A DNA stretch of 64,000 nucleotides from Candidatus Hydrogenedentota bacterium (GTDB lineage Bacteria; Hydrogenedentota; Hydrogenedentia; Hydrogenedentales; CAILVY01). A program made the translations under genes and the position numbers. Below are positions 61,743 through 64,000 of the stretch, piece after piece (the first letter of the stretch is position 1; every line of letters starts with the position of its first letter). The notes below the pieces were generated by a model that was not told the DNA's origin, ran no database searches, and saw only the letters and a program-made list of their open reading frames with translations. Location of the stretch: the NCBI GenBank assembly GCA_029565395.1, contig JAKQOG010000249.1:112597-176596 (forward strand), written 5' to 3'.

Positions 61743-62294
61743 TTACGGCTGGGCGGATTGAAGCAGGTATTCCGGCGGGTTTAATACGTGCCCCTCGTTG
61801 GTTTTTTTTGCATGAACGGAAGAAGTTTTATTCGCAGGAAGTGTGTGGAATGGGATCCACAATGTGGTGCTGTCAATTAGTGTAGCCGCTTGGTTAATTT
61901 GTGCGGTGTCGGCATCGGGGGTCAATCCGCCTGCCGCGTGAATGAGGTCGCCCACCCGCGCCTCCGGATCAAAGTAATAGAGGCCGGGCCGTTTCACGGC
62001 GCCGGAGATGCCCACGCCGATCCGGGCCGGTTTCTTCGCAATTGCCTGTGAAGTTGAGGGAGAGGTATTTTCCTTTTGCGGAACTGGGGCCGTGGTGTCT
62101 TTGACCGGAACAGGCGCAACGTTGGGTGACGGCGGCAGTGTCATAGACGTTTTAGCTTGTTGTGCCGCTGTGGGTGTTGGCGGCGCGGGAGCGCGGGATT
62201 TGTTCCACCACAGCGCCAGAGCGCCGATAACAATGGACACGGCCACGGCCAGGAGCAGCATTTGCTCCCGCCGGGTCATCAATCGGCTCAGCAT
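61743..62294 (-). CDS. Membrane-anchored SLBB (ComEA N-terminal-like) protein
   Basis: 183 aa. A basic start and membrane span (LLLAVAVSIVIGALALWW), a Pro/Thr/Ser-rich linker (about 35-90), then an SLBB domain (RIGVGISGAVKRPGLYYFDP, ARVGDLIHAAGGLTPDADTA). The SLBB fold is found in the DNA-uptake protein ComEA and in polysaccharide export proteins. The helix-hairpin-helix of ComEA is missing, so DNA binding is not supported. It precedes tyrS in the opposite order, 26 nt downstream of the tyrS stop, and may be an end-of-operon gene. Confidence 0.75.
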   Translation of the reverse strand: MLSRLMTRREQMLLLAVAVSIVIGALALWWNKSRAPAPPTPTAAQQAKTSMTLPPSPNVAPVPVKDTTAPVPQKENTSPSTSQAIAKKPARIGVGISGAVKRPGLYYFDPEARVGDLIHAAGGLTPDADTAQINQAATLIDSTTLWIPFHTLPANKTSSVHAKKTNEGHVLNPPEYLLQSAQP

Positions 62295-62320
62295 AGGGCT
62301 CCCTTTATGCTATGTTCCTC

Positions 62321-63595
62321 TCATTCGGAAAAGCGCAGCAGGTGATAATTCTTTTTGCCCACCCGCACCACGGCCATGGCGCCGGTAAGGAGGCATTGTT
62401 CCGTCAGTTTCGCATCCTCGGCGTCAATGCGTTCGTTGTTGACGTATAACCCGCCGTTTTTAATCATGCGGCGGCCTTCGCCTTTGCTGGTGAAAATGCC
62501 GGATTCCGCCAACACGTCAAGCCAGGTCCGTCCGGCGGAAAGTGTGCCACGGGACAAGGCCGTGCTTGGCACCTCGCTGAAAACGTCCAGCAGCGTGGAT
62601 TCGTCCAGTCCTTTAAGGTCGCCGCCAAACATGGCCTGGGATGCCTTAATGGCATTTTCGAGCGCATCATGCCCATGTACAAGCTGCGTAACGTGTTCCG
62701 CCAGGGCGCGTTGTGCAGCGCGCTTATGCGGCTCCTCCTGGATTTGGCGTTCGAGATCCGCTATTTCCTCCGGGGTCATGAAGGTGAAGTAACGGAGATA
62801 TTTGGGCGTATCCGCGTCCGCCTGGTTAATCCAGAATTGGTAGAATTTGTACGGCGAGGTGCGGTTGGGGTCGAGCCAGACATTGCCGCTCTCGGTCTTG
62901 CCGAATTTCGTGCCATCCGTTTTGGTGACCAGCGGGAAGGTGAGGCCGAAGGTGGCTTTGCCGAGCAGGCGCCGGGAGAGGTCCATGCCCGCGACGATAT
63001 TGCCCCATTGGTCGCTGCCGCCCACCTGGAGGCGGCAATTATGGTGCTCGCACAGGTACAGGAAGTCGTAGGCCTGGAGCAGGCTGTACGTGAACTCGGT
63101 GTAGGAGATGCCGTGTTCGCGGTCTTGCAGCCGCTGGCGGACGGATTCCTTGTTTAACATGACGTTAACCGAGAAATGCTTGCCGATGTCGCGCAGGAAG
63201 TCCACGAGCGAGAGCTGGCAGAGCCAGTCGGCGTTATTGAGCAGGATCGCGGCGCTGGGCCCGTCGAAGGTGACGAAGTGTTCCAACTGCCGGCGGATGC
63301 CCGCCGCGTTTTTCTCCGCGGTTTCCTTGGTGAGGAGGGTGCGCTCGTCGGCCTTGCCGCTGGGATCGCCAATGAGACCGGTGCCGCCGCCCACCAGCAC
63401 AATGGGCCGGTGGCCCGCACGCTGGAAATGCGCGAGGCCAAGGATGGGCAGTAAACTGCCGATGTGCAGGCTGTCGGCGGTGGGATCAAACCCGCAATAG
63501 AGCGTGATCGGCCCTTTTTCCAATTCGGCGGGCAGTTCCTCGTGCGTGGTTTGGCTGATGAATCCGCGCCAGGAAAGTTCTTCAAAAAGTGTCAT
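62321..63595 (-). CDS. tyrS: Tyrosyl-tRNA synthetase
   Basis: 424 aa, standard length. It charges tRNA-Tyr with tyrosine. The class I signature is CGFDPTADSLHIGSLLPILG with HIGS. The second motif region reads KTDGTKFGKTESGNVWLD, the KFGKT form of the KMSKS loop used by many TyrS. The tyrosine-binding YSLLQAYDFLYL and QVGGSDQWGNI are intact. The C-terminal S4-like RNA-binding domain (GEGRRMIKNGGLYVNNERID) is present. GGAGAC precedes the ATG. No T-box leader is recognisable upstream. Confidence 0.95.
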   Translation of the reverse strand: MTLFEELSWRGFISQTTHEELPAELEKGPITLYCGFDPTADSLHIGSLLPILGLAHFQRAGHRPIVLVGGGTGLIGDPSGKADERTLLTKETAEKNAAGIRRQLEHFVTFDGPSAAILLNNADWLCQLSLVDFLRDIGKHFSVNVMLNKESVRQRLQDREHGISYTEFTYSLLQAYDFLYLCEHHNCRLQVGGSDQWGNIVAGMDLSRRLLGKATFGLTFPLVTKTDGTKFGKTESGNVWLDPNRTSPYKFYQFWINQADADTPKYLRYFTFMTPEEIADLERQIQEEPHKRAAQRALAEHVTQLVHGHDALENAIKASQAMFGGDLKGLDESTLLDVFSEVPSTALSRGTLSAGRTWLDVLAESGIFTSKGEGRRMIKNGGLYVNNERIDAEDAKLTEQCLLTGAMAVVRVGKKNYHLLRFSE

Positions 63596-63723
63596 GAGTT
63601 GTCTCCAATTGCACTGCTGCTACGCGTTCAGGGGGTTAAGGTGGGAAGATTAGACGCGGCCATACGCCCGGCGGCCGCGCATCGCGTCCGCCGATAAACC
63701 TCCTGCCGTATGCCGCCGCGTAG

Positions 63724-63990
63724 TCATATGCGTACTATATCAAAGCCCTTTATCATGCTTCAAAAACAGAAACTTGGAAGATTACGGATAATGGACATCC
63801 CCTCGAACTGCGCCGCGTAAACTATGGATTTATGGGCGTTGCCCTCCCTGCGGGAGAATACTCCCTCCGCATCTGGTACCGCCCCTGGGATTTCTATTGG
63901 GGAGGCCTGATTTCAGCGCCCCTGTGGGCAATCACCCTCATCACCGGCGCTTGTTGGCTCGTGTGCCGCAAACATCCCAGGACAGCCTAA
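63724..63990 (+). pseudogene. C-terminal remnant of a YfhO-like membrane protein
   Basis: An open frame after the TAG at 63721 encodes about 88 residues, ending at TAA 63988-63990, with no start codon before an internal Met. The text WKITDNGHPLELRRVNYGFM then GVALPAGEYSLRIWYRPWDFYWGGLI then ISAPLWAITLITGACWLVC matches the end of YfhO-family proteins (soluble 'lpaGeh.i.f.Y.P' strand followed by the last membrane span). The rest of the gene is absent: upstream lies the tyrS promoter region. It is therefore a truncated relic, or a fragment left by a rearrangement. Confidence 0.6.
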
Positions 63991-64000
63991 CCACAAATAT

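Overview
Taxonomy (inference): the window looks like the chromosome of an uncultured, free-living PVC-like or Hydrogenedentota-like Gram-negative bacterium. The clues are two DUF1080-type proteins, a GH116 glucosidase, a DUF4434 protein, an unusual number of polytopic GT-C-like membrane proteins, and three secreted giants with Gly-Glu linkers and a paired dockerin-like C-terminal tag. No rRNA or tRNA gene was recognised, so this placement is provisional.

Layout. 1-5316 (mostly minus strand): a partial adenine DNA methyltransferase, a secreted nuclease-PDZ protein, a short plus-strand unit with its own promoter and terminator encoding a 45-aa peptide, then uvrD/pcrA-pheA overlapping by 4 nt. 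5371-5932: a second micro-gene (23 aa) with a terminator, and a 125-bp MITE-like element. 6107-14398 (plus): a lipoprotein; a phosphate pair (DUF47 regulator and Pit transporter); a LOV-domain SpoIIE-type phosphatase coupled to a VanZ protein; a lipoprotein; thiD coupled to a GT-C-like membrane protein. 14395-16516 (minus): membrane protein, HAD protein, lipoate ligase. 16689-22659: GH116 glucosidase, a REP-rich gap, an MtfA-like peptidase, a GT-C membrane protein and uppP. 22794-31217: three paralogous polytopic membrane proteins, with a complete IS1634-type element inserted between the first and second. 31221-38246: DUF4434, a small Cys4 protein, two DUF1080-like secreted proteins, an acetyl-CoA hydrolase/transferase and a SpoU-type RNA methyltransferase.

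38444-55525 is the most distinctive region. It holds three secreted proteins of 565, 1212 and 2398 aa ending in the same roughly 95-residue duplicated EF-hand/dockerin-like tag behind long Gly-Glu linkers. They are interleaved with a glutamine amidotransferase, a HAD protein, a lipoprotein and a sodium:solute symporter. The largest carries LRRs, 20 divergent InlB-type B-repeats organised as four copies of a four-type (A-B-C-D) super-unit, two PASTA domains and a pilin-like domain. The 1212-aa protein looks like a shorter relative, with repeats matching the first three of the giant plus a SUMF1-like domain. This is a candidate surface-display family with a common anchoring tag.

55579-64000: a chemoreceptor, a complete IS21-type element (istA/istB, inverted ends, 5-bp target duplication), another 125-bp MITE-like element with matching inverted ends, a TPR protein, an SLBB protein, tyrS, and a startless C-terminal remnant of a YfhO-like membrane protein.

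Short dispersed repeats occur in many gaps: the 125-bp element (3 copies), a REP-like family, polypyrimidine minisatellites and inverted repeats. All assignments come from reading motifs; no database search was run.
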